From Exiguobacterium sp. BMC-KP (GTDB lineage: Bacteria; Bacillota; Bacilli; Exiguobacteriales; Exiguobacteriaceae), in the NCBI RefSeq assembly GCF_001275385.1, contig NZ_LGIW01000015.1, forward strand, positions 558,001 through 622,000: a stretch of DNA of 64,000 nucleotides, given 5' to 3'. Every line of letters begins with the position of its first letter. The stretch's first letter is position 1. Below are positions 7,452-16,285 of this stretch, in pieces. A model generated the notes under the pieces. That model did no database searches. It was not told the DNA's origin and saw only the letters and a program-made list of their open reading frames with translations. The translations under genes were made by a program, and so were the position numbers.

Positions 7452-10166
7452 ATGAAAAAAGCTACCAAACTTGTCATCGCGTCGACGTTGATCGCACCGA
7501 TGCTCGTACCAGTCGTTCAAGTTAAGACACTTGCTGCCGACAACAGTGTCGTCAAGTTACGCTTCTTAGAAACAACGGATTTACATACGAACTCAATGAA
7601 CTACGATTACTTCAAGGATGCACAGGACGAAACGATCGGTCTTGTCAAAGCCGCTACGGTCATCAAACAACAACAAACGGAAGTGGGCGCAACAAACAGC
7701 TTCTTGTTCGATAACGGTGACACACTTCAAGGGACACCGTTTGGCGATTACGTCAAAAATCAATATGACAAAGGAAACAAAGGCAAACACCCGATGTACG
7801 AATTGATGGAGTATCTCGGTTATGACGCAGTCACGCTCGGGAACCATGAATTCAACTTCGGACTCGACTTCCTGAAGTCAGCGATGAGTGCTTCAAGCGG
7901 TTCAATCAAATTCGTTAACTCGAACGTGTTGGATGCCGTTACGAAAAAACCAATCGTCTCAGACTATAATAAAGATGGAAAAGACTATCAAATCATCGAA
8001 CGTCAAGTCAAAGATCAAAACGGTGATATGAAAACAGTCAAGGTGGGTGTGTTCGGAGTCGTCACGCCACAAATCATGGTTTGGGATTCATCGAAACTTA
8101 CTGGAAAAGTAACAGCAGAAGATATCATCCCGACTGCGAAAGCAACTGCGAAGAAATTAAAAGACGCAGGCGCAGATGTCGTCGTTGCACTCGCACACAC
8201 AGGTATTGGGGATACAGTAGATCAAAAAGACGGTGATGAAAACGTCGGTTATGCGTTGACGAAAGTCGAAGACATCGATGTCTTGATGACAGGTCACCAA
8301 CACGGGAAATTCCCAGCAGCTGATTCTGCGTTCAACAAACTACCGAATGTTGATAAAGAAAAAGGCTTAATCAATGGGAAACCAGTCGTCATGGCAAACA
8401 CGCAAGGGAAAAACGTCGGTGTCATCGATCTTCAGTTAAAGCAAGTCGACGGGAAATGGATCGTTGATACGTCTGGCGCTAAACTAGCGGACGTGACGAA
8501 AGACACGGCTGCAGATGTAGAAGCCGTCAAGTTGATCGAAAAAGCGCATGAAGGAACACTTGCTTACATTCGTCAAGAAGTCGGTACGATCAATGACGAT
8601 ATCCAGAGCTTCTTCGCCCTCGCGCAAGATGATGACTCGGTTCAGTTCGTCACAAATGCTCAAAAATGGTATGTCGAGAAACAACTAAAAGAAAATACGG
8701 ATCTTGCCAAATACAAAGATCTTCCTTTACTATCGGCAGCAGCACCTTTCAAAACGGGCGGACGAAATCAAGTAAATGCAAATGATTATACATTAATTAA
8801 AAAAGGACCAATTGCATTAAAAAATGTTGCCGATCTCTATGTCTATCCAAACACACTACAAGTAGTGAAAATTACTGGAGCAGACGTGAAAAACTGGCTT
8901 GAAATGTCTGCCGGTCAATTCAATCAAGTTGGTTCTGAGCAAACGAACTTGTTGAACAAAGACTTCCGCAGCTACAACTTCGATATTCTCGATGGTTTGA
9001 CATATGAAATCGATATCACGCAACCTGCGAAATTCGACTATAATGGCGTTGAAATAAATAAAGATGCTAACCGTGTCCAAAACATCAAGTATCAAGGGAA
9101 AGCGATCGCAGACGATCAAGAATTTCTTGTTGCGACGAATGACTACCGTGCAGGAAGTGCGACATTCCCAGGTGTCGGCGCTGGCAAGAACATCGTCTAC
9201 AAATCGGCTTACGAGACACGGAACGTCATTTCGGACTTCATCAAAGCGAAACAACCTGTTGATTATAAAGCCGATGACAACTGGTCACTCGTCGCAAGCA
9301 AGCCGATGACGGTCAGCTTTGATTCAGCGGTCGCAGCAGCGCCGTACGTCAAGCGGTATGAAGGCGTCACGAACACAGGGGTAACGCGTCCAGGTGAAAC
9401 GGGTACGTTCCTGACATTCAACATGAACGTGCCGATGAAAGACTTCACGGTCTCGGCAAAAGCAGTCAAACCAGGTGCAAAAGTCGTCACAGGTCAAGCC
9501 GTTCCGGGCGCGAAAGTCACGGTTAAACTCGGTGATAAAATCCTTGGAACAGCAACTGCAAACGAAGCCGGTCAATACGAAGTCGCAACACGTCCGCTCA
9601 AATTACGCGACAAGTTGACGGTCGTCTCAGAACTTAGCTTCATGAAAACAGAAACAAACGTCACAGTCGGAACAGGTGTCGTTGCAACACCAGCAATCGA
9701 TAAAAAGTCAGCAGTCTACGGATCAACGGTCCTTCGTGGTAAAGCAACGGAAGGTCTTGACGTCACGCTCTACAAAGGATCAACGAAAATCGCAAAAGCG
9801 AAAACGACAGCAAGCGGCTTCAAAATCGCGGTCAAGAAGGGTCTAACGACTGGCACGTACACGGTCAAGTCGACAGACATCTCGAACAAGATCACGAAAA
9901 AAGCGTCGTTCACGATCAAGAACACGTATCCGGTTAAAAACTGGTCAGGCAAAAAGACGTTGACAGGTAAAGTCGAAAAACGTCAAATCGTCCGCCTTTA
10001 CCAAAAAACAGAGTCTGGTTACCAATTGATCGCACAAGACGTAGCGGATCAGCACGGGAACTACGTCTTGAAGATGCGTCAAGCATTGACGAACGGCTCA
10101 TACAAACTCAATATCTATACAGCGAAGGATCATCTTGATCAATCACGTTACTTCATCACGAAGTAA
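7452..10166 (+). CDS. Secreted 5'-nucleotidase / 2',3'-cyclic-nucleotide phosphodiesterase family enzyme
   Basis: 904 residues. ATG 7452 follows GGGGGGAAAACC. A Sec signal peptide spans residues 1-29 (basic MKKATK, hydrophobic core, cleavage near TLAA-D). Residues about 34-330 are a calcineurin-like metallophosphatase with the metal motifs TTDLHTN, DNGDTLQGTP, GNHEFNFG, ALAHTGIGD and MTGHQHGKF. Residues 360-600 are the 5'-nucleotidase C-terminal substrate domain. Residues about 640-904 hold repeated small beta domains (tandem Ig-like, around GKATEGLDVTLYKG and GKVEKRQIVRLYQ) that may bind the cell wall. No LPXTG anchor is visible. The expected role is extracellular nucleotide dephosphorylation for phosphate or nucleoside salvage. 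CpdB/YfkN-like enzymes are the closest described type. Confidence 0.9.
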   Translation: MKKATKLVIASTLIAPMLVPVVQVKTLAADNSVVKLRFLETTDLHTNSMNYDYFKDAQDETIGLVKAATVIKQQQTEVGATNSFLFDNGDTLQGTPFGDYVKNQYDKGNKGKHPMYELMEYLGYDAVTLGNHEFNFGLDFLKSAMSASSGSIKFVNSNVLDAVTKKPIVSDYNKDGKDYQIIERQVKDQNGDMKTVKVGVFGVVTPQIMVWDSSKLTGKVTAEDIIPTAKATAKKLKDAGADVVVALAHTGIGDTVDQKDGDENVGYALTKVEDIDVLMTGHQHGKFPAADSAFNKLPNVDKEKGLINGKPVVMANTQGKNVGVIDLQLKQVDGKWIVDTSGAKLADVTKDTAADVEAVKLIEKAHEGTLAYIRQEVGTINDDIQSFFALAQDDDSVQFVTNAQKWYVEKQLKENTDLAKYKDLPLLSAAAPFKTGGRNQVNANDYTLIKKGPIALKNVADLYVYPNTLQVVKITGADVKNWLEMSAGQFNQVGSEQTNLLNKDFRSYNFDILDGLTYEIDITQPAKFDYNGVEINKDANRVQNIKYQGKAIADDQEFLVATNDYRAGSATFPGVGAGKNIVYKSAYETRNVISDFIKAKQPVDYKADDNWSLVASKPMTVSFDSAVAAAPYVKRYEGVTNTGVTRPGETGTFLTFNMNVPMKDFTVSAKAVKPGAKVVTGQAVPGAKVTVKLGDKILGTATANEAGQYEVATRPLKLRDKLTVVSELSFMKTETNVTVGTGVVATPAIDKKSAVYGSTVLRGKATEGLDVTLYKGSTKIAKAKTTASGFKIAVKKGLTTGTYTVKSTDISNKITKKASFTIKNTYPVKNWSGKKTLTGKVEKRQIVRLYQKTESGYQLIAQDVADQHGNYVLKMRQALTNGSYKLNIYTAKDHLDQSRYFITK

Positions 10167-10172
10167 AATATG

Positions 10173-10209
10173 AAAAATGGGTGTCTGCATATGCAGGCGC
10201 CCGTTTTTA
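10173..10209. terminator. Bidirectional terminator between nucleotidase and LysR genes
   Basis: GGGTGTCTGCAT (10179-10190) pairs with ATGCAGGCGCCC (10191-10202), flanked by A run on the left and T run on the right, so it can serve both converging genes. Confidence 0.8.
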
Positions 10210-11088
10210 TTTGGCTAGATATGCTCGTTGCGAGAGTAAAAACCGTTTAATGCGTTCATACATGATTGCTTGCTCGACCGTCAATTGATCCGTCGCATGC
10301 GACATATAGAGTTGTGACGTAACTGTAAATACATCGTCCATAATGAAGGGAAGCCCCATCTCGCGACAGACGGAAACAGGAACGAAGCTGAAATACCGTT
10401 GCTGGCGTAAGGCGATCTGAAGCGAGACGTCATCGATGTAATGCGTGGTATCGGCATAGATGTTCAGTTCTGCCATCTTCAATTGGATGAAGCGGTTGTA
10501 GTCCTTATTGTGGGACGGGAACAAAAAGGCAGTCTCGGTGGCATCTGCATAGAGCACTTTGATTGCATCTTTCTCTGAATAGGAAGCTGGATAAGTGATG
10601 ACGATATCCTCTTCAACGATTGGTTCACTCGTAATGAGCGGATGTTTGAGTTCCATGAAGCTGATCGAGAAATGGAATTCTTGACGAAGCAGACCGCTCA
10701 GGATTTCACGGTTCGAGAGGATGTCCGAGTTGAACAAGGGAGCCGTTTGCGGGAGAAGAAACTCCCGTAGAATCAATTGGATGAAGCGACCGTGCGAACT
10801 AGCAAGACTGAGTGGTGTTTCCGTTGAAGCATCATTCCGTGCCATTCGTTCCTGAACACGTGTCAGTTCGTGTTCGATTTTTTCGACCGACTGTAGTAAC
10901 AGTCGACCATTGTCAGTCAAACTGATCGTTCTGCCTTTTCGATGAAACAATGTCGTGTTCAATTCACGTTCGAGTTTCTTGATCGTTGCACTGAGGGCAG
11001 GTTGGCTGATGAATAATCGTTCGGCAGCACGCGTCACGTTCAATTCTTCTGCGACGTGACGAAAGTAATTCAAATGTAAGAGTTCCAT
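10207..11088 (-). CDS. LysR-family transcriptional regulator
   Basis: 293 residues from ATG 11088, directly behind AGGAGG (spacing about 5-6); the frame is open 14 codons further but without a ribosome site. Residues 1-60 are the winged helix-turn-helix (LNYFRHVAEELNVTRAAERLFISQPALSATIKKLE), which is textbook LysR. Residues 90-293 are the effector-binding domain. It is divergent from the ketopantoate-reductase-like and acetoacetate-decarboxylase genes across about 100 bases that hold a perfect palindrome, so it probably controls those two genes and itself. The inducer is unknown. Confidence 0.9.
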   Translation of the reverse strand: MELLHLNYFRHVAEELNVTRAAERLFISQPALSATIKKLERELNTTLFHRKGRTISLTDNGRLLLQSVEKIEHELTRVQERMARNDASTETPLSLASSHGRFIQLILREFLLPQTAPLFNSDILSNREILSGLLRQEFHFSISFMELKHPLITSEPIVEEDIVITYPASYSEKDAIKVLYADATETAFLFPSHNKDYNRFIQLKMAELNIYADTTHYIDDVSLQIALRQQRYFSFVPVSVCREMGLPFIMDDVFTVTSQLYMSHATDQLTVEQAIMYERIKRFLLSQRAYLAK

Positions 11089-11102
11089 GATATCCTCCTG
11101 AC

Positions 11103-11118
11103 ATAACCTACAGGTTAT
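11103..11118. promoter_or_regulatory. Palindrome in the LysR / reductase intergenic region
   Basis: ATAACC-TACA-GGTTAT is a perfect 6+4+6 inverted repeat placed 15 bases upstream of the LysR start. It is a candidate LysR autoregulatory site, although it is not an exact T-N11-A box. Confidence 0.5.
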
Positions 11119-11189
11119 CAAAATATACAATTATATATATTTCTGTTTATGATGAAACCAGTATATCGTAAATACCAGAGGTGATAGAA

Positions 11190-12209
11190 ATGAAAATCGG
11201 AATTTACGGAGCAGGGTCACTCGGAACCATTATGGGAGCTTATTTGAGTCAACAAAGTGTGGGTGTCGATCTGATCGATACGAATCGCGCACATATCGAG
11301 GCATTGAATACAAAAGGCGCACACGTCATTGGACCGGATTTAACGCAATCCGTTCATGCGATTCATCCGGATGACATCACAGAGATGTACGATATCGTGC
11401 TATTGCTGACGAAGCAGGTTTACAATGAACCGGTTCTTACAAAAGTGCGGACAATCTTGAAGGAAGACGGGATCCTCGTCTCCTTGCAAAACGGTGTACC
11501 GGAAGAGTTCATACAACAACAGATTCCAAGCGAACGCATCATCGCGGGGTCCGTCGAGTTCGGAGCGACGTATGTCGGACCAGGGGAGTCACGCTTGACG
11601 TCAAACTACGATCACTTCAAGACGTATGCGATGCAAATCGGTGAACTAGACGGGAAGACGACAGATCGAATCATTCACTTGAAGGAAATCCTCGATCACA
11701 TCGGTGGGACGGAAATCTCCGATAATCTACCGGGAACGAAATGGTCAAAACTCGTTATCAATAGTACGTTCAGTGGGTTATCCGCTGCTTGTAACGGGAC
11801 GTATGGCGACGTGCTCGATCATCCTGTCTTATTACGGGCAGCGCTTCATACGATGCAGGAAGTCGTTCAAGTCGGTCATGCCCATGGCATCACGTTCGCT
11901 CCGATGAGTACGTTTGAGCCGGCAAACTACGCGACACTAGATGATATCGATGAAAAATTGATCACCGTGCCACAATTGATGTACGGATCGCGCGATTTAG
12001 AAGCGAGTATGTTGCAGGACTTACAAAAGGGGCAACCGACTGAGATTCGTTACATCAATGGGATCGTCACGATGTACGGGCACACGTACGATATCGCAAC
12101 GCCGTTCAACTCACTCATTCAAGAAATCGTCGAAGAAGCGCAAGCGGCGCAGACGGTTCCTGATTTTGAAACAAGTGTCGCACGCTTTGCTGCTTTACTG
12201 AACGATTAA
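11190..12209 (+). CDS. 2-dehydropantoate 2-reductase family protein (ApbA/PanE-like)
   Basis: 339 residues. I choose ATG 11190 behind GAGGTGAT; a GTG nine bases earlier overlaps that ribosome site. The N-terminus carries the NADPH-binding Rossmann motif GIYGAGSLGTIMG, and LPGTKWSKLVINST near residue 175 holds the lysine expected in the active site. PanE reduces ketopantoate to pantoate in CoA biosynthesis, but the gene is coupled to an acetoacetate decarboxylase gene (13 bases downstream) and faces a LysR regulator. This resembles the many PanE paralogues that act on other 2-oxo acids or similar substrates, so the pantothenate role is doubtful. Confidence 0.85.
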   Translation: MKIGIYGAGSLGTIMGAYLSQQSVGVDLIDTNRAHIEALNTKGAHVIGPDLTQSVHAIHPDDITEMYDIVLLLTKQVYNEPVLTKVRTILKEDGILVSLQNGVPEEFIQQQIPSERIIAGSVEFGATYVGPGESRLTSNYDHFKTYAMQIGELDGKTTDRIIHLKEILDHIGGTEISDNLPGTKWSKLVINSTFSGLSAACNGTYGDVLDHPVLLRAALHTMQEVVQVGHAHGITFAPMSTFEPANYATLDDIDEKLITVPQLMYGSRDLEASMLQDLQKGQPTEIRYINGIVTMYGHTYDIATPFNSLIQEIVEEAQAAQTVPDFETSVARFAALLND

Positions 12210-12222
12210 AGGAGGAACTCAG

Positions 12223-12960
12223 ATGAGACAGGAAGATGTAAAACATGTTGTTGCGACGCCAATCAATGCTCCCGTCTTTCCGGCAGTCGATATCTTCTTT
12301 CGGAATCGGGAATACTTGAACATCATCTATGAGACGGACATCGAAGCGTTACAAGCAGTCGTTCCGGAACCGCTTGAAGTACTGAGCAATCAGATCAAGT
12401 TTGAGATCATCAATATGCCGGATAGTACGGGTCTTGGGAGTTATCTCGAGTGCGGACAAGTTATTCCGGTACGTTATCAAGGAGAAATCGGCGAGTTTTA
12501 CCTCTCGATGTACGTCAACAATCAGCCGGCGATCGCCTCTGGTCGTGAAGTAGCTGCTTTTCCAAAAAAATATGGATCACCACGGCTGTATATCGATAAT
12601 GATGTCCTCGTTGGGACACTTGACTATCATTCACTCCGTGTTGCTCAAGCGACGATGGGATACAAATATATCCCGATGGCAGTCGAAGAAGCACAGTCGA
12701 TCGTTAGTGCGCCACAGTTCATGCTCAAACAACATCGCGGATATCAAGGTGAGTTGATCATTTCTGAACTGACGCGCAGTCAAATCACGGATCTTGAGAT
12801 TAAAGAAGCATACCGTGGACCGGCACGTCTTCAATTATTTGAACATGTCATGGCACCCCTTGCTGATTTCCCAGTTCGAAAGATTGTCGATGCTCAGCAT
12901 ATCATCGCTGATCTTCGACTTGGTGGACCTGTGAAACTGCACGATTATCTCAAGGATTAA
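12223..12960 (+). CDS. adc: Acetoacetate decarboxylase
   Basis: 245 residues; ATG 12223 follows AAAGGAGG. The protein aligns by residue number with the Clostridium acetobutylicum enzyme: R29 (FRNRE), E76 (SYLECG) and the Schiff-base lysine K115 in GREVAAFPKK. These are the residues established as catalytic in the family. The enzyme converts acetoacetate to acetone and CO2; related members decarboxylate or condense other beta-keto acids. It is the second gene of an operon with the reductase-like gene, regulated presumably by the divergent LysR protein. Confidence 0.9.
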   Translation: MRQEDVKHVVATPINAPVFPAVDIFFRNREYLNIIYETDIEALQAVVPEPLEVLSNQIKFEIINMPDSTGLGSYLECGQVIPVRYQGEIGEFYLSMYVNNQPAIASGREVAAFPKKYGSPRLYIDNDVLVGTLDYHSLRVAQATMGYKYIPMAVEEAQSIVSAPQFMLKQHRGYQGELIISELTRSQITDLEIKEAYRGPARLQLFEHVMAPLADFPVRKIVDAQHIIADLRLGGPVKLHDYLKD

Positions 12961-12981
12961 CGAATAGCTAACATTACGTTT

Positions 12982-13019
12982 AACAAAACGACCTCCAAAG
13001 CGGAAGGTCGTTTTGTTTT
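12982..13019 (+). terminator. Terminator of the adc operon
   Basis: AACAAAACGACCT (12982-12994) pairs perfectly with AGGTCGTTTTGTT (13005-13017); the right arm is itself T-rich. Confidence 0.88.
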
Positions 13020-13060
13020 ACCCTAAAAACTGGCATACTGAGACGAGAGGGGGGACGAAC

Positions 13061-13579
13061 ATGCGACAAGTCATTGTGTTACCGTACCAATCAGAATGGG
13101 CGAGTGAATACGCACGAGAAGCGGAACAATTACGAGACGTGTTTGGGGCATGTCTAAATAGCATTCATCATATGGGAAGTACATCTGTTCCGGGACTCGC
13201 AGCAAAACCAATCATCGATATCTTACCTGTCGTTAATTCCCTTGATGGAATCGAGCAGTTTAACGAATCAATGGAAGCACTCGGTTACGAAGCGAAGGGT
13301 GAATTTGGGATGCCTGGACGACGCTATTACCGAAAAGGCGAAGACGAACGGACGCACCATATTCATCTGTATGCGAAGGGGAATCCGGAAATCGAGCGGC
13401 ATCTCGTCTTTCGTGACTACTTGCGCGCGCATCCAGAAGAAGCTAATGCTTATGGGACATTAAAAGAACAGTTGGCTGCAACATATCCGTATGATATCGA
13501 AGCCTATATTGCCGGAAAGGATGCATTCGTCAAGAAGCTTGAACACCGCGCGATTGCTTGGGGAAAAGAAGATGACTGA
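13061..13579 (+). CDS. GrpB family (UPF0157) nucleotidyltransferase-fold protein
   Basis: 172 residues from ATG 13061 behind GAGGGGGG. The segment HHMGSTSVPGLAAKPIIDILPVV is the hallmark of the GrpB/UPF0157 family, which has a nucleotidyltransferase fold (the G-S-T and D-x-D-like positions). The biochemical role is not established; some members lie next to CoaE. Its last eight bases overlap the next gene, so the two are translationally coupled. Confidence 0.88.
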   Translation: MRQVIVLPYQSEWASEYAREAEQLRDVFGACLNSIHHMGSTSVPGLAAKPIIDILPVVNSLDGIEQFNESMEALGYEAKGEFGMPGRRYYRKGEDERTHHIHLYAKGNPEIERHLVFRDYLRAHPEEANAYGTLKEQLAATYPYDIEAYIAGKDAFVKKLEHRAIAWGKEDD

Positions 13580-14018
13580 TTGGGAGCGTGCTCTCATTCG
13601 CCATGTCGGAGTAGGTGTCAAAACGTCGAAAGTGTTATTTGATAAGATTGAGGCGAAGGATTGGGACGCACGGCCAATCGCTGGCAAACGGACTGTTGGC
13701 GAAGTGGCGGTTCATCTTGCTGTGTTGCTCGAAGCCGATTTGTTGATTGCATCCGGAGCGACGGCTGAAACGATGGAGACATTTTATGCAGCGCCTGTTA
13801 CGCGCGATCAGCTCTGTGACCGCATCGATCGCGCGTTTCGTGTCTATCACAAAAAAGTAACGACCGGATTCGTGACGCGTCCGACGTACTGGGGTGTTGA
13901 CGATTCGATGAACGGGTGGGTAATTGAAGCTGCAGTCCATCTCTACCATCATCGATCTCAGCTGTTTGATTATTTGAACATTCTTGGGTATGAGCTAAAA
14001 ATATCGTTATTTGAATGA
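13572..14018 (+). CDS. DinB-like putative metal-dependent hydrolase / thiol transferase
   Basis: 148 residues from ATG 13572, which overlaps the end of the GrpB gene by eight bases; GGGGAAAAGAAG serves as ribosome site. The layout is an all-helical DinB/YfiT-type bundle with the three metal-binding histidines in the expected order: H48 (EVAVHLA), H123 and H127 (AAVHLYHHR). DinB-superfamily proteins include bacillithiol S-transferases and maleylpyruvate isomerases. The exact reaction is not deducible. Confidence 0.7.
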   Translation: MTDWERALIRHVGVGVKTSKVLFDKIEAKDWDARPIAGKRTVGEVAVHLAVLLEADLLIASGATAETMETFYAAPVTRDQLCDRIDRAFRVYHKKVTTGFVTRPTYWGVDDSMNGWVIEAAVHLYHHRSQLFDYLNILGYELKISLFE

Positions 14019-14037
14019 ATGGAAGTAGGGGTAGCAT

Positions 14038-14919
14038 ATGGAATATATCGTCGAAACATCAGCTGGTCGGTTTGATACTCGGCTGACGGGAAGTGGGGAC
14101 GTCACATTCGTCCTTGATCACGGAATGATGTCGAATCGACATCAATGGGGCTGGTTACGAACTGAATTATTAAAACGAGGACGGGTCTTTGAATACTCGC
14201 GTCTTGGTTATGGTCGCTCGAGTCGTGGGAAAAATAAACGTCTCTTTTCGCATCAAGCGGATGAGCTCGCGGACGTCTTACGGATCCTTCGTGTCGATGG
14301 ACCATATGTCTTCATCGGTCATTCGCTTGGAGCATATATCTCGCTCGCGAGTGGTCGACTGTTTGCGGATGAGACTCGTGGCATCGTCTTACTTGATCCA
14401 TCGCATCCGGATGTTGATGCGGCATTACCGAACTGGTATGAACGAACGCAAGAGGAGTGGAATCGTTTCCTCTATTTCCTTAGTCATGTTCGACCGATTG
14501 CTTGGATGATTCCTGATCGAATTGGTAAAAAGATGTTCAGCGTCTTACCGGAAGCCGACCAATTACCGATGTGGCGACATTTTGCAACGCCAGGGCATTG
14601 GCGGGGAACGCTTGACGAATGGCAAACGGTCGAGGAGAATAATCAGATGATTCTTTCCTTGATTGAAGAAGTGACACAGCCGGTTCTCGTTTTGTCTGCT
14701 TCGAACTGGGCAGGTGGTATGCCAGAAAGTTGGTTGAATCCGGCATTGACCGAACAAATTAATGCAGCTCATGCTGCGTTTGCAGACCACTTACCGAATG
14801 GTATATTCCATGTGATTGCAGATACGAATCATTACACGATTGCTGGTTTTTCCCACGAGGCCGCAAAGCGAATTACGGATTTGATCGGTGCGACGTGGGA
14901 CTTACCGATTCAAAAATGA
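14038..14919 (+). CDS. Alpha/beta-hydrolase
   Basis: 293 residues; ATG 14038, 19 bases after the previous stop, behind GGAAGTAGGGG. The fold is clear: oxyanion loop DHGMMSNRHQW (27-37), nucleophile elbow GHSLGA with S96, and a late histidine in DTNHYTIAG (about residue 265). The substrate is unknown. It probably forms an operon with the GrpB and DinB-like genes. Confidence 0.82.
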   Translation: MEYIVETSAGRFDTRLTGSGDVTFVLDHGMMSNRHQWGWLRTELLKRGRVFEYSRLGYGRSSRGKNKRLFSHQADELADVLRILRVDGPYVFIGHSLGAYISLASGRLFADETRGIVLLDPSHPDVDAALPNWYERTQEEWNRFLYFLSHVRPIAWMIPDRIGKKMFSVLPEADQLPMWRHFATPGHWRGTLDEWQTVEENNQMILSLIEEVTQPVLVLSASNWAGGMPESWLNPALTEQINAAHAAFADHLPNGIFHVIADTNHYTIAGFSHEAAKRITDLIGATWDLPIQK

Positions 14920-14929
14920 GTGATGGAGA

Positions 14930-14954
14930 AAGTCGACAAGCGTCGGCTTTTTTC
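14930..14954 (+). terminator. Terminator after the hydrolase gene
   Basis: AAGTCGAC / GTCGGCTT stem (14930-14937 with 14942-14949, one G-U pair), four-base loop and a T run. Confidence 0.75.
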
Positions 14955-15019
14955 TTATATGAAAAATAAATCGAAATGATTCCGATTGACGCCAATAGAA
15001 AAGTCAGTTAATCTATAAA

Positions 15020-15034
15020 GCGTAACTATTACGT
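15020..15034. promoter_or_regulatory. Zur-box-like palindrome upstream of the COG0523 GTPase
   Basis: GCGTAACTATTACGT matches the Bacillus Zur consensus TCGTAATNATTACGA at 11 of 14 fixed positions and is itself a near-perfect palindrome (CGTAA-CTA-TTACG). It lies between a TTGACG -35 (14986-14991) and the ribosome site (15038-15042), where a repressor would block transcription. Confidence 0.7.
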
Positions 15035-15046
15035 TTTAGGAGATGA

Positions 15047-16174
15047 ATGATGATGCAACCGATATCGATCACCGTTTTATCTGGATATCTTGGATCCGGT
15101 AAAACGACATTATTGAACCATTTGCTACATAATCGCGAAGGTCGCCGCCTCGCGATCATCGTGAACGACATGAGTGAGGTCAACATTGACGCAGCATTGA
15201 TTGAGCAAGGTGGTTTCTCGCGGACAGAAGAATCGTTCGTCACGCTCTCGAACGGTTGCATTTGCTGTACGTTGCGGGATGATTTATTGCTCGAAGTCAA
15301 ACGGCTCGTCGACCAAGGTAATCTAGACGGCATCGTCATCGAGTCAAGTGGGATCTCGGAACCGATTCCGGTCGCCCAGACCTTCACATACAAGGATCCG
15401 GACAGTGAAATCGACTTGTCACACGTCACGAAAATCAATGCGATGGTTACGGTCATCGATGGCTACCGTTTCCTGAAGGATTTCGAATCCGGCGAATCAT
15501 TGATTGAACGGAAACAAGCAGTCGATGAGACAGACGTGCGTGAAGTCGTCGATCTACTCGTCGATCAAGTCGAGTTCGCGGACATCATTGTCTTAAATAA
15601 AGTCGATCGGCTGACACCAAAAGAACGTCACACCGTCATCGGCTACTTAAAGGCTTTGAATCCAGTTGCTCGCTTGATTGAGACGACATACGGTCAAGTT
15701 GATCCGGCAGAGATCTTAGACGTTGATCTATTTGATTTCGAACAAGCGGCAGCAAGTGCCGGTTGGATCCGTGAGTTGAATGCTGAAGAACATATTCCGG
15801 AAACGGAAGAGTATGGAATCAGTTCATTCGTCTACAAGCGGGACGTCCCATTCCACCCTGAGCGTTTGCTTGCCTTAATTGAAGATTGGCCGCAAGAAGT
15901 CGTCCGAGCGAAAGGCTTTTTGTTCCTTGCGACCCGTCCTGAGATGGCTCTATTGTTCAATCAGGCAGGATACGCGTCGAACATGGAATATGCCGGTCGC
16001 TTTGCATCAGACGAGGATCGACGAACGGAACTCGTCTTGATTGGTATCGGACTAGAACAAGCGAAACTCGAAGCGTTGCTTGACACGTGTCTCGTCCAGG
16101 AATACGAAACGGACTGGGCATCTTTGAACGATCCGATTCCTGGTCGTGAGATGTATGAAGAAACATTTAGATAA
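15047..16174 (+). CDS. CobW/YciC-type (COG0523) metallochaperone GTPase
   Basis: 375 residues. Three ATGs stand in a row (15047, 15050, 15053); with AGGAG at 15038-15042 the second or third has the better spacing. The P-loop GYLGSGKTT (residues 13-21), the metal-binding C71-I-C73-C74 motif (GCICCTLR), the switch-like ESSGISEP and the base-specificity motif NKVD are all present, and the C-terminal CobW_C domain covers about 250-365. Bacillus YciC is a Zur-repressed member that handles zinc under limitation. The Zur-like box here supports the same role. Monocistronic with its own terminator. Confidence 0.9.
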   Translation: MMMQPISITVLSGYLGSGKTTLLNHLLHNREGRRLAIIVNDMSEVNIDAALIEQGGFSRTEESFVTLSNGCICCTLRDDLLLEVKRLVDQGNLDGIVIESSGISEPIPVAQTFTYKDPDSEIDLSHVTKINAMVTVIDGYRFLKDFESGESLIERKQAVDETDVREVVDLLVDQVEFADIIVLNKVDRLTPKERHTVIGYLKALNPVARLIETTYGQVDPAEILDVDLFDFEQAAASAGWIRELNAEEHIPETEEYGISSFVYKRDVPFHPERLLALIEDWPQEVVRAKGFLFLATRPEMALLFNQAGYASNMEYAGRFASDEDRRTELVLIGIGLEQAKLEALLDTCLVQEYETDWASLNDPIPGREMYEETFR

Positions 16175-16187
16175 GAGGTCAATCTTT

Positions 16188-16217
16188 AGAGAAATCGTAT
16201 CTGCGGTTTCTCTTTTT
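16188..16217 (+). terminator. Terminator of the COG0523 gene
   Basis: AGAGAAA (16188-16194) pairs with TTTCTCT (16207-16213) and is followed by five T. The stem can extend inward by two to three pairs. Confidence 0.8.
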
Positions 16218-16285
16218 TGTTATATTTTCATAGTGAATGGGGAAAGAATACTAGTGAAGGTATGTTAATTGAAGGAGGAAAATCT

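Noticed and set aside
15013-15456. 147-codon minus-strand open frame
   Set aside because: Antisense to the COG0523 GTPase P-loop region.
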